From: Porodaedalea pini
Lineage: Eukaryota; Basidiomycota; Agaricomycetes; Hymenochaetales; Hymenochaetaceae
Direction of reading: 5' to 3'
NCBI GenBank assembly: GCA_002794775.1
Contig: NBAY01000007.1
Coordinates: forward strand, 372,001-436,000
DNA: 64,000 nt
Shown here: positions 12,001 through 21,293 of the stretch, in pieces
Numbering within the stretch: position 1 is the first letter of the stretch
Layout: every line of letters starts with the position of its first letter
Position numbers and translations under genes: made by a program
Notes under the pieces: generated by a model
What the model saw: the letters and a program-made list of their open reading frames with translations, nothing else
Told to the model about the DNA's origin: nothing
The model's database searches: none

Positions 12001-13226
12001 TTGCAGACGGCCCACGACGAATTGGGGCACAAAGGATTCTTCTCTGTTCGCCTTCGAATCATGGATCGATTCTGGTGGCCTATGATGAACGGGGATATTC
12101 ATTGGTTTTTACAGACGTGCCATACCTGCCAGACTCGTCAGTTTACCCACGTTCGAATACCTCCTTCCGTCCAACGCCAGCACCATTGTTCGCCAAAGTG
12201 CACCTGGACGTAATGCTGATGCCGAAATCCGGAGGATATCGTTACATTATCCAAGCTCGAGACTCGTTGACAGGCTATCCCGAGTTCCGACTTTTGAAGC
12301 ATGACAACGCCCGCTCGATCGCCAACTTCATTTTCCAGGACATCATCTGTCGATGGGGATACGTTCACGAACTCGTCTCGGACAATGGACCTTCATTCGA
12401 TGGCGAAGTGGCTACCCTACTCCACAAATATGGCGTGCATAACATTCGAATTTCCCCTTACAACTCTCGAGCAAACGGAATTGTCGAACGCAGACATCTC
12501 GACCTTCGAGAAGCTCTCATGAAGCTGGCAGGGAATGACGAATCCAAGTGGTCTTTATATGCCTACCATGCCATTTGGGCCGAGCGTATTACGATTCAGA
12601 AGTCCACTGGGTACTCGCCTTATTATATGGTTCACGGCGTTCAACCACTCCTGCCATTCGACTTGGCCGAACAGACGTACATGTCCCCGGTATACAGCTC
12701 GAAGGTCACTCAAGCTGAGCTGCTCGCTATTCGTGCCCGAGCACTCCAGCGTCGAACAGAAGACCTCAAACGAGTACATACTCAAGTTCTTCGAGCTCAT
12801 TTCCAGTCCATACGACAGTTCGAACAACGGTACTCGAACACCATTCGAGACTATAACTTCGAACCCGGAGCGCTCGTTCTCGTTCGGAACTCACGAATCG
12901 AGCAGGAGCTCAACAGAAAGGCCAAACCCCGCTATCTAGGCCCTATGGTAGTAGTTCGAAGGACGCAAGGTGGCTCATACATCCTCGCTGAACTAACAGG
13001 CGCCGTATCAGCCTTACGATATGCGGCGTTTCGTGTCATCCCATATCACGCTCGAACAAAAGCGTCCGCCCCCATCACCAGCATACTCGATCGAACGGAC
13101 GCGGAACTCGACACACTTGCCACACACCACTCCAGCGTCGAACGAGAAGAACTCGACAACGCAGAGGATGACGCCGAACTTACAAAAGTAGTCGAAGAAG
13201 AGTCCGAACACTCTGACCTCGACTAG
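8745..13226 (+). pseudogene. Pol of the 15.25-kb element: protease, RT, RNase H, integrase, frame-broken
   Basis: All enzyme domains are present in order but are spread over several frames. Protease: DSGA at 9281-9292, then a one-base loss near 9433 before the LLLGRPFF region. Reverse transcriptase: 10095-11091, with a TGA near 10485 and a frame change near 10577; the catalytic YIDD is kept (10786-10797). RNase H: about 11100-11690. Integrase: H..H and CX2C zinc region at 12010-12129, then after a frame change near 12170 the DDE residues (D in HLDVML, D at 12381, E at 12485), followed by a GPY/F-like module (about 12870-13010) and an acidic tail. No chromodomain is seen, unlike copies 1-3. 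The last 1 kb of integrase is open to the TAG at 13224. Confidence 0.85.
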
Positions 13227-13631
13227 CCCACCACACACTCGAACGTTCGTCCACGCACCGACGCAAACTCAGGGACGCCCGAAATACCCTTTATATCGTT
13301 TTCAATCCTCCCATTTACTCTCCATAACGTTCCATGACCTTTATAGTTATTCTATTTCCTCCTTTCTGGGCGTGATACCTATCCGACCCACTTTTCGAAC
13401 GCTATTTTTTTTCAACTTTCGAGCGCATTTTTCTCATCCCCTTTCATACTCATCTCTATCCATCACTGTCCCTTCCTCACACCCGGGTCTCACTCCATCT
13501 CATGAAAAGACAAAAAACTATTATTGTAAAAATCTAAACTAAGAATGTCCTCTAGAATATATACAAATAAATAGTCCGCTTTTTTTTCAAGGGCGGCGGG
13601 CAGGAGACTCAGTCCGACTTCTCCCTCATCC
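13227..13631. other. spacer between convergent genes of the element
   Basis: AT-richer, non-coding stretch between the integrase stop and the end of the antisense gene. It contains poly-T and an ATAAATA-like run near 13567-13575 that could serve 3'-end formation. No further gene is seen. Confidence 0.5.
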
Positions 13632-16100
13632 TCACTTCTTCCCCTTCCCCTTCCCCTTCTTCCCTGCCTCCCTCTCCTCCTTCTCCCTCACTCTCCTCTC
13701 CTCACCCTCCCTCATCCTCTCCTGGTCATCCAGGAAGTCCTTCCAGGCCCTCACCCGCAGGCCCACCATCTCCGCCTCCACCACCGTCCCCAGCCCCCAA
13801 TCCACCGACTCCGGCACCTTCACCCTCCCATCTATTCCCCAGCAGAGGGGGGCGAGCGGGTGGGCATGGCGGAGCCCCAGGTATTTCGAGCGCCCGCACC
13901 CCGCCAGGTGCGAGCTCTTGCAGCGAAGGCAGGGGCCCTCGTTGGGGATCCCGACGCAGGGGATCCCGGTCTCGACGCAGGCGTCGCAGCCGAGGGCGTA
14001 CCGTACGTACCGGTTCGGTACGTACTCCTTCCCCGCGCCATCCGGCTTCCCCTCCGCGTCCCACGCATCCGTCACCGGCGTCACTCCGAGCCGCAGGTCC
14101 TCTTCCCGCATCCGAATCGTCTCGTCCCAAGACTCGATGCTCACCTCGTGGGGCGTCCACGAGCGTCCTGGCGCCTGTGTAGTCGCGCCGCTCGGTCCGG
14201 CCACCTCGATCACCTCGTCCTCGCCGTCGCTCCGAATCGTCCTGTCGTCAGACCTGGAGATTCTCGTCCTCGTCATCTTCGGGGGAACCAGCGCGCCCTC
14301 GTCCTCGTCGAGCTCCATGGGGGGCGCCGTATCGTCGCCCAGGTCGAAGTTGACGCTCTCAGCATCCCACATCCGAGCCTTCTCCTGCACCTCCAACTCT
14401 TCCTCCTCTGTCAAGACCCTCGTCCGGCTCGGTCCTGCGCGAATCGTCTTGTCATCAGACCCAGACGACTCCCTCCCGTACGTTCGCAGCACGCGGGAAC
14501 GCGACGGCCCTGCTACATCTACCTCCTCGACTTCGATCGCCTCTTCGCGCGTCATCCCCATCCGAATCGTCTTGTCGTCAGACTCGGTGGATCCCCGCCT
14601 TGCTCGCTTCGGAGGGTGCACGACTTCCTCCACTCCACGCTCCACGCTCTCGACGGAGCGTTTCGCGCGCGTGCCCATGGCCGGAGAAGACGGCGACGCG
14701 GCGCTGGCCATCGCCCCGCGCGCCCTCGGCTTCCTACCACCCTTTTGTTCCTTCTCATTAGCCTAGCACGCTCGTCACACTTAACAGCCGGCTTACCTTC
14801 GCCTTCGCGGACGCACCCGCACGCTCAACAATGGTGCGGTGCTCATCCTCGTCGACCTCCTTGCCCTTCTCCGCGCTCGATTTCGTCGGCGAGGGCTCCC
14901 TCGCTGGCACCGAGGACGCATCTCCCTCAATTGTCCGGTGCTCATCCACCGAACCCTGTTGTTCATGTTGTCAGCTCCGACCGTTTTACCCTCACAAACC
15001 CACATTACTCACCTGGGGAAGCGTGTCGTCTCGGGCTTCCTCTTCCGCCCAGCGCGCCATCTCGCGCCTGACGACCTCCTCGATTTCCGCGTCCGTGCGG
15101 CGGGGGAACCGGATGCGAGCGAGCTCGCGCGCAGAGCGCTCGAGCTCGACGAGGCGCCTCTGCCTCGCCTCCTCGGCCTCGAGACGCTCGCGCTCTCGCC
15201 GCTCCGCCTCCTCCCGCCGCTCGCGCTCCTCCCTCTCGACACGCTCGCGCTCGCGCCTCTCGTCCTCGCGCCGCTTCGCCTTGGCGGCCTGGAGCTCGCG
15301 CGCACGAGCCAGTCGGTCGCGTTCTCGCCTGGCGGACTCCTCGACCAGGCGCTGGAGCACTCCTTGCAGGAGCTCTTCCTCCCCTGCCTCCGCATGGGAA
15401 GCAAGGGACTCCTCGAGGTGCTCTTCGAGCACCCTGAACTCGACCCGGCGCTGGTGTTGCGCCGCCTCCCGCCCCGAGAGAGCGCCCTGCGCGCGCCGCA
15501 ATCTCCCCTGTTGTGTCAAGTCTATTTAGCCGTCGAGAAATACAAACAAAAATTTTTTTTTACTCACCCAGGTCTGGCGCACTTCCCACCCCCACTCGAT
15601 ACGCTCCTCCGCGCCCGACTCCTCCCTCATCCTCGCCAGGACCTCGTCCATCTCCCGCCACCGCACAAAGAACGACTCCCACTCGGGGGAGCGTGTCGTC
15701 TCGGGCTCTTCAGCCTGCATCGCCTGGGCTTCTGCGCCCGTCCCGGTGCCAGCTGGCACGACCTGGGCCTCAGGGGCCTCGCCTGCCGCCGTCGACTGCG
15801 TCGACGCCTCTGGGAAGCGCGTCGTCTCGGGCTCTTGCGTGCCAGCCTCGTCCTCTTCGTCTTTGAGCCAGCAGTGGCTGGCTCAGCTCCTTCGCCTTGC
15901 TCAGGCCTCGCTTTGCTCTCGACGCTCCCACCGACTGGGAAGCGTGTCGTCTCGGGCTCTTCCACGCCCGTCCTCGGCTGGGGCACAACGCCCTCGTTCG
16001 TGGCGTGCTCGACTGCACGCTCGACTTCGAGCTCGCGTTGTCGAGCCCTGCCAGCGCGGACGCCCTGTCTTTTGGTGTCGTGGGGACGTCCCCGACGACG

Positions 16101-16138
<38 letters not shown>

Positions 16139-16295
16139 GCTGGACATAGCGACGACGCGTACTCGTAGACGGAGGTGAGAGTAGAAGGGAGAGTGGTGAC
16201 ACGAACCAGCGAACGATCGATATTTCAGCCCGCGGTTCGACTTCGTCGTTACACGTCATAAGCGCCGCCGGAACCAAACCGCTCTGCGCCCTCAT
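13632..16295 (-). CDS. antisense spliced gene in the retroelement: coiled-coil protein with Zn2Cys6-type cluster
   Basis: A multi-exon gene read against gag-pol. Phase-consistent exons from its 3' end: 13632-14762, 14797-14955, 15013-15507 and 15568 to about 15870, joined by introns of 34, 57 and 60 bases with GTAAGC, GTGAGT and GTGAGT donors and AG acceptors. The first exon probably starts at ATG 16295 and includes a CAA/CAG-type glutamine tract; the link near 15870 is unresolved. The middle exon is an Arg/Glu-rich coiled coil (15013-15507). The last exon ends in a cysteine cluster (plus strand about 13897-13991) with spacing CX2CX6CX8CX2CX7C, which fits the fungal Zn(II)2Cys6 binuclear cluster, then a basic tail. 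Repeats EPETTRFP and DDKTIR recur. The DNA is more GC-rich than gag-pol, suggesting capture of a host gene. Function is inferred only as possible DNA binding. Confidence 0.65.
16096..16140. repeat. GTT/CAA trinucleotide microsatellite
   Basis: About 15 tandem GTT units. On the minus strand, in the frame of the antisense gene starting at 16295, they encode a run of about 14 glutamines; in another frame, starting at ATG 16147, they encode asparagines. Length variation here would not shift the frame. Confidence 0.9.
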
Positions 16296-16850
16296 TACTA
16301 AGCCAAAACTCTTATACGCAAATTCAACTGTCGATCCATACTTCGAATTCGCAACGCGCGCCTATCCGGTCCGAACCCTGTGCTTCTTTCATCTCCGAAC
16401 TTCTCCCCCTGGCGCTTAATCCCTCAGCGCTTCTCCGTATATCCTGCCATCTCATTCGCGTTCCTAACGCGCTCGAACACACATATACTCTTCCCCATCG
16501 TCATCACCGCCCTCACCTTCGGGCCATCCTCGCACTCATCAATCTCGCATATCACTCAGCCACCTTACTCGGCTCTTCTATTCTCACCCAAATGCAGCAT
16601 ATAGTCCACCCAACTGGGGAACAACGTCGATTTTCACGCTCGAACGCACAGATCAGCTCCAATTACTCCTACCAGCACGCTTGACAATTAGACATACGCT
16701 CACATTCGGTATACTACTCACACACGGCACACACATATATAACTCCCGAACGCAGCCTTGAGGGAGGGACAGACACAGACACACAGACAGCCCACATTTC
16801 ACTCCAGGTCACCCCTCTGTACCATTCGAACGCTCTCGAACAATATTAAT
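16296..16850. promoter_or_regulatory. divergent intergenic region between antisense and coiled-coil genes
   Basis: The two accessory genes are transcribed away from this 555-bp stretch, so it should hold both promoters. A TATATAA box at 16735-16741 lies about 110 bases before the ATG at 16851. No clear box was found for the antisense gene. Confidence 0.45.
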
Positions 16851-17909
16851 ATGGATTTCGTTCCACCTTACTCTCCCATTCTTCGAGGACAAGCTCTTCT
16901 TCTCGCTCCTCCTCACGAGACAGATTTCGAGCCTCGCGAGCTCTCACCACACGCTCGAACACAGCGCATCCCTTTCACTACCGGCGTATCATTCGCCGAA
17001 TTCGCATACAAACTGCTATTTTCATTTCCACAACTTACCACGACGGACTCCACGCTCATATACATCACGTACGCGTCGCTGCCCCTCCCGACCCAGGAGC
17101 GGCTCTGCACGTCTTTACTGCTGTCTGGAGTCACTTGGTCCCAATTCTGCACCGCATACGCCTCGATCTCATGTGAATCGAGCACACTCGACCAGACGCA
17201 CTCGGCCACTCTCGTACAGAAAGCTCTTCGTCGTATCAAGGCGCGAGACGAGCCTGCAGCTCACGCCGCCCTTGCGATGACTCGACTCCATGCCGCCATC
17301 TCTGTCAGCTTCATCCAACCATCGTACCTCCAGGAGCTCCTGGAACTGCGACAGTTCCATCGCGAACACTCTCAGGACCACGAGAATATTTATGTCCAGC
17401 AGGCACTCTTCCACCACAACATCGATCTCCTCGATGCAGAGTATGCCAACGTCGACGACCTACGACGCCACTTCGAACAGCAAACGCTCGACGACAAAGC
17501 ACGGATCACCACACTCCAGGACGAACTCGAAGCACTCCGCATCGAGACCGTCGAACGCGCTGCACAGACCAATACACAGCTCACTGGTCTCCACCAAGAG
17601 CTAGAGGACGCTCGACTGACCAGACAGGCCGCCGAATCCGTCTCCTCCTTGTATCAGCACGTCAATCTCTCGATCTTCGAACACGTCCAACGCACCCACG
17701 AACTGCTATCCGAGCTAAACGAACAAGTGGTTGCCCTCGACGCTATTCCCTGCAATCCCACTGCACAACTGGATTGCCAGGCACAATGGCTCGTCTTATC
17801 CGATCTGTTCGCCGACTTCAGGCGCACGCTCGATCAGACAGCCTCACAGCAGTTGCCCAGCCCTCCCTCGTCCCGTGATGATGGCGAGCTCGAATACATT
17901 TCTAATTAA
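16851..17909 (+). CDS. retroelement accessory protein 1, coiled coil (352 aa)
   Basis: An uninterrupted sense ORF between integrase and the 3' LTR, in the place where env would be in a retrovirus. ATG 16851 follows a TATA box at 16735. The N-terminal half is mixed helical. Residues about 190-300 have heptad-like spacing of Leu, Ile and Ala with many Glu, Gln and Arg (for example TTLQDELEALRIETVE), predicting a coiled coil. The C-terminus is short, Ser/Pro-rich and acidic. There is no signal peptide and no membrane segment, so it is not an envelope glycoprotein. No family is recognised. That it has stayed open while pol acquired several frame breaks is notable. It could be a structural or regulatory helper of the element, but this is inference. 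Confidence 0.75.
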   Translation: MDFVPPYSPILRGQALLLAPPHETDFEPRELSPHARTQRIPFTTGVSFAEFAYKLLFSFPQLTTTDSTLIYITYASLPLPTQERLCTSLLLSGVTWSQFCTAYASISCESSTLDQTHSATLVQKALRRIKARDEPAAHAALAMTRLHAAISVSFIQPSYLQELLELRQFHREHSQDHENIYVQQALFHHNIDLLDAEYANVDDLRRHFEQQTLDDKARITTLQDELEALRIETVERAAQTNTQLTGLHQELEDARLTRQAAESVSSLYQHVNLSIFEHVQRTHELLSELNEQVVALDAIPCNPTAQLDCQAQWLVLSDLFADFRRTLDQTASQQLPSPPSSRDDGELEYISN

Positions 17910-18217
17910 TCTCTCGTATCACCCATCTATCATTCTTCATACTTTACCAGCACTGTGTCTTATCAGTCCCCTAATTTCGTTTCCCCTTTTCCCGCAGTCT
18001 CTCCATTCTCCATTTCCAATACCCCTTTTGGTCGTATCGTTCCCCTCACATGATTTCTTTCGTATCTACTACTTAAACCTCACCTCCCCCCCATTCGAGG
18101 AGGGCAGAGGTCTTATCTTTCTTTTCTACCTTCTCCGTCTCTGACTTTACTCTTTTCTTTCTTCATCTGAGGCGCCCGATTATATACCTTTCGAACGTTC
18201 CTTACCTCTAGTCGACC
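17910..18217. other. spacer between accessory genes
   Basis: Pyrimidine-rich 308-bp stretch without an ORF. A TATATA sequence at about 18180 lies 38 bases before the next ATG and may be its promoter. Confidence 0.45.
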
Positions 18218-18739
18218 ATGCGTCACTCACCCAGACACTCACGGGTCTCGTCGTCTGGCTCTCGCCAGTCTACCCCAGACGTCGTCCCCCACCTGCGCTC
18301 CCCGGACGACCTTGCCAACGTTCACCACTGGCTCCTCCACTTCATTATTACGTTCAATGACGAGTGTGGCCGCCTCCCGATGGTCGATGATCTCCTCCGC
18401 CATGCAGGAGTACATAAACAGCAATGGCAAGGACTCTTCGAGCATGGACTCACGATCGACGCTGCCGCTCATATCCTCTTTCAACGGCTTCACCTTTCCG
18501 ACCACATCCCGTCCCACGCCGTCGTCGGTGAACTGCACTTCGTCGCCAGCGAACTCGCCTCGAACCGTATTAAGCCTGCTCGCCGCCGCGCCTGTTACTA
18601 CACTCTCATGTCAATTGCCGTCCTTCCGTGGCACCCAGATTACGCTCCTCGGTCGAGAGCACCTCTCCAGGCTCGCACCCGCCAACTCGAGACGGCGATT
18701 GCTGCCATGGCTCCTCTGGTTACGTCTCTTCCTTTTTAA
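18218..18739 (+). CDS. retroelement accessory protein 2, small helical protein (173 aa)
   Basis: An intact ORF from ATG 18218 to TAA 18737-18739, ending about 70 bases before the 3' LTR. A Ser/Arg-rich start (about 20 residues) is followed by a mostly helical domain containing HWLLHFIITFNDECGR and LLRHAGVHKQQWQGL; the latter has the look of a helix-turn-helix or small helical bundle, but no family is recognised. It has no signal peptide and no zinc motif. It may be co-transcribed with accessory protein 1, 308 bases upstream, or have its own TATA box near 18180. No function is assigned. Confidence 0.65.
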   Translation: MRHSPRHSRVSSSGSRQSTPDVVPHLRSPDDLANVHHWLLHFIITFNDECGRLPMVDDLLRHAGVHKQQWQGLFEHGLTIDAAAHILFQRLHLSDHIPSHAVVGELHFVASELASNRIKPARRRACYYTLMSIAVLPWHPDYAPRSRAPLQARTRQLETAIAAMAPLVTSLPF

Positions 18740-18783
18740 CACCTTTTCTTCAAAATTGTTTTCTTCATTTTTCTCCCACACCA

Positions 18784-18808
18784 ACTTTTTTTGGGGCCCC
18801 CCGGGAGA
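18784..18808 (+). promoter_or_regulatory. candidate polypurine tract of the 15.25-kb element
   Basis: The sequence immediately before the 3' LTR is T-rich, then GGGGCCCCCCGGGAGA. Only the last six bases (18803-18808) are all purine, so it is a weak tract compared with the GGGGGGG runs of the chromoviruses. Position is the main evidence. Confidence 0.4.
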
Positions 18809-20250
18809 TGTAGCGCTCGATTCGCGCTTAGGCGTCAGCCGTCCCAGCATACCACCCGCTTTATTTATTATTATATACAGATACAAACCCCATAAACACA
18901 GTCAAGCACTTCGTTTCATCACTGTCTATCTTACACTTCGCATTTCACACGCTCGAATGGTCACACTCGGCCATTCGAGCGTCAATATACCTTCGAATCT
19001 TTCATATGATCCATTAGTAACCTCATACATACGTTCAAATACTTTCATACACCCATTCGAACACTCATACCACGTCCTATTCACACTCGAACGCTTCATT
19101 TCCTTTATATTCATTCCGTATCCCACTATATGCGCGCTCGAGCACTCTTTCCACTTCGTATCCACTCGTTCGAACGCTTATAGCGCAGCCGGATTACGCG
19201 GTTGGGCTCAGGGAACGCATCGGGTTCCACCATGGGTCGCTCGAACGATTCCCGGGCCGTCGACGTTGAATGTATCACGCTCGAACGACCGGATTCCGTC
19301 GTTCGCCGCGTTCTCCATGGGGCTCGAGCGTTATTTATCATCGTCTATCACTTCCAGGGTGCGTATTCGTCGCCATCACGCCCGAGGAACATTCGAGGAC
19401 GTTCGAATGGAGTTGTTGGATGCACACATGATAAGTTTCTCGGGTTTCATTGGTCTTTTTATTGATGTCGAACCATTATTCCCCTTCGAGTTCGTGATTC
19501 ATCATGTTCTCGAGTCATTCCATCCATAACATACGACTATTCTGACTCGAATACGCACCGCACGCACTCCCCTACCTCCGTATGTACGTTCGACGTCGGT
19601 ACCGAGCTCATTTCGCCTAGAGTATAAATAGTGCACACCTTTTGTACTCATTCTGTAGAGAGGGAATACACCCCCAGTTCGCCGCACAGTACACATTTCG
19701 AGTCTCATAAGTCATTCCCGTCTTCAGTTCATCTCTGCTCTGCATTTGCGAGCTCCGCCGACCGCTCGAATAGCGCGTTCGGTTCACCACATACGCTCGA
19801 AACCGATATTCCAGAGCTCCGAGCGCCCGACAAGCCCAACAAGGTATTATACCTGCATACTTCCGTCGCCCCACACGTTCGCCCCTACTAAGAAGTCGCT
19901 CGATCGCTTCGGGGTACGCTCGAACGCCTTCGAGCACGTTCGAACGCTCGACGAACACCATCCAGGGGTTCGGACCATCCGAAACAGGCTGACACGGCCC
20001 CGCACCTTCCTCAACTTCAGACGTCAATCATTATAGTTATAGGGTCTGCGTCGAGAGCTCGATTCTGTCAGAATCGAGTGCTTTGGCAAAGTTTCTGAAC
20101 CAAAAGAGCCATTGTCTCGAGCGTTCGGTCACTCCGTTTCTATTTGGTCGTCCCTCCTCGACTATCGAGTCACCGCAGTCTCCCTTGGGAAGAATATAGA
20201 TTCGCCCTTGAATCGACCGTACGGTCTACAAAAGAGTCTGCATCGCGATA
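18809..20250 (+). repeat. 3' LTR of the 15.25-kb element
   Basis: Direct repeat of 4996-6436 with the same ends and a TATA box at 19623-19630. Differences from the 5' LTR are mostly transitions. Right flank GCGT matches the left flank. ORFs seen across the LTR (for example 18312-19529) are chance open frames and not genes. Confidence 0.92.
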
Positions 20251-20867
20251 GCGTCACAAAAGAAAATTGGTCAAGGCGGCAGAAGACATGAAGCGCTACC
20301 ATGACGGACAGCAGGGTATCAGTGGAGTACACAACAGGAGACAAGGTCTTCCTCGATGGACGGAAATATCAGCACGGATTCGCCGACGAAGAAACTTGCT
20401 GACAAATGGTATGGCCCCTTCGACATCGTTGACAAAGTAGGAGCGAGCGCCTACAAGCTCAAGCTCCCCAAACGATGGAAAAGGATACACCCCGTTTTCA
20501 ACGAAGCCCTGCTGAAACCTGCCGTTGAACCGTCCTTCAAAAGCCAGAAACAACCACCACCGCCGCCACCTGATATCGTCGAAAATGAGGAGGAGTATGA
20601 AATCGAGGAGGTTCTAGACTCGTGCCTACACCGAGGAAAATTACAGTACCTCGTAAAGTGGGTCGGATACAACGAACTGACTTGGCAGCCTGAGACAGAC
20701 TTTGGCGAGAACGCAAAGGAGGCGATCGCTGAATTCTATTGAAAACACCCCGGTGCCCCTCGAAAACTAGACATTCCTCGCCAACGACTTCGTCCATGCT
20801 TTGTCGATACTGAACCAGACAACCTCGATCTTGGTTGGTCGGGACACCCAACCTTGAGGGGGGGTAA
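20251..20867 (+). pseudogene. chromovirus copy 2, pol part 2 (integrase end and chromodomain)
   Basis: This resumes copy 2 exactly where it was split at 4995. It reads through the GPY/F-like region (KWYGPFDIVDKV) and the chromodomain (EEVLDSCLHRGKLQYLVKW at about 20600-20660). A TGA near 20741 ends the frame before the normal stop, and a small frame change lies near 20365. It ends at a run of Gs (20858-20864), the polypurine tract. Confidence 0.9.
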
Positions 20868-21293
20868 TGTCAGGACTCGAACCTTCACCTTTTCTTTTAT
20901 TTTCCTTTTACCATTTCTTTTTCTTTTAACCGCTCCTTTTCATTATATTTAATCGTCTCTTCAATCATTTCCCACACTCCCTCCACATGACCTTCATTCA
21001 TTCCATTCCATTTGTTTATGTAACTTTAGATAATATAGTCTCATGGTCGCCGCTATATAAGGTCTCAGGAATCGCATGAACTCCTTGTTCTGCTTTTCCT
21101 CTTACCTCCGCAACGACCTAGGTGAGACTCGTTCCCCCTGTATTAGTTTAGACTTGTATTAATCCTCTTACCTCCACGACGACCTAGTCTGAGTACAGCG
21201 TGTCCCGAGTCCCCACTCGAGTATAGCATGTCCCAGATGACAGTCAGCTGAGGCCTGCCCAGTCCGAGTTGTCTCCTGGACTCCTGCCTAACA
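20868..21293 (+). repeat. 3' LTR of copy 2
   Basis: A 426-bp LTR with TGTCAGGACT start and CTGCCTAACA end. It carries the same TATATAA box and downstream GTTCTGCTTTT as the other chromovirus LTRs. Its right edge cuts the Plavaka coding sequence. Confidence 0.92.

Larger units (their letters stand above)
4996..20250 (+). mobile_element. 15.25-kb LTR retrotransposon with three accessory genes
   Basis: A complete element bounded by two direct LTRs (1441 and 1442 bp, beginning TGTAGCGCT and ending TCGCGATA) and flanked by GCGT on both sides (4992-4995 and 20251-20254), inside the integrase gene of copy 2. Internal order: primer-binding site, gag, protease, reverse transcriptase, RNase H, integrase, antisense spliced gene, coiled-coil gene, small helical gene, 3' LTR. 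The gag-pol order with integrase last is that of Ty3/gypsy elements. LTRs differ at 10 of the first roughly 175 bases by eye, so the insertion is not recent. The element is about 9 kb longer than copy 3; the excess is the accessory block at 13227-18740 and the long LTRs. Confidence 0.9.

Noticed and set aside
15005..15960. Recurring 20-base unit (GGAAGCGTGTCGTCTCGGGC and variants) that looks CRISPR-like
   Set aside because: Spacing is irregular (hundreds of bases), the genome is eukaryotic, and the unit translates on the minus strand to the peptide repeat EPETTRFP.
13860..16149. Long plus-strand open frames (over 400 codons) opposite the antisense gene
   Set aside because: They are shadows of GC-rich coding DNA on the minus strand: composition is Arg/Ser/Pro/Leu-monotonous, and only the minus strand gives phase-consistent exons, a coiled coil and the cysteine cluster.
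16851..17909. Envelope-like gene after integrase
   Set aside because: No signal peptide, no membrane segment, no glycoprotein features; it is a soluble coiled coil.
18312..19529. 405-codon plus-strand frame across the 3' LTR
   Set aside because: It starts inside accessory gene 2 in another frame and runs through LTR sequence; it has no domain, and the 5' LTR does not carry it as a gene.
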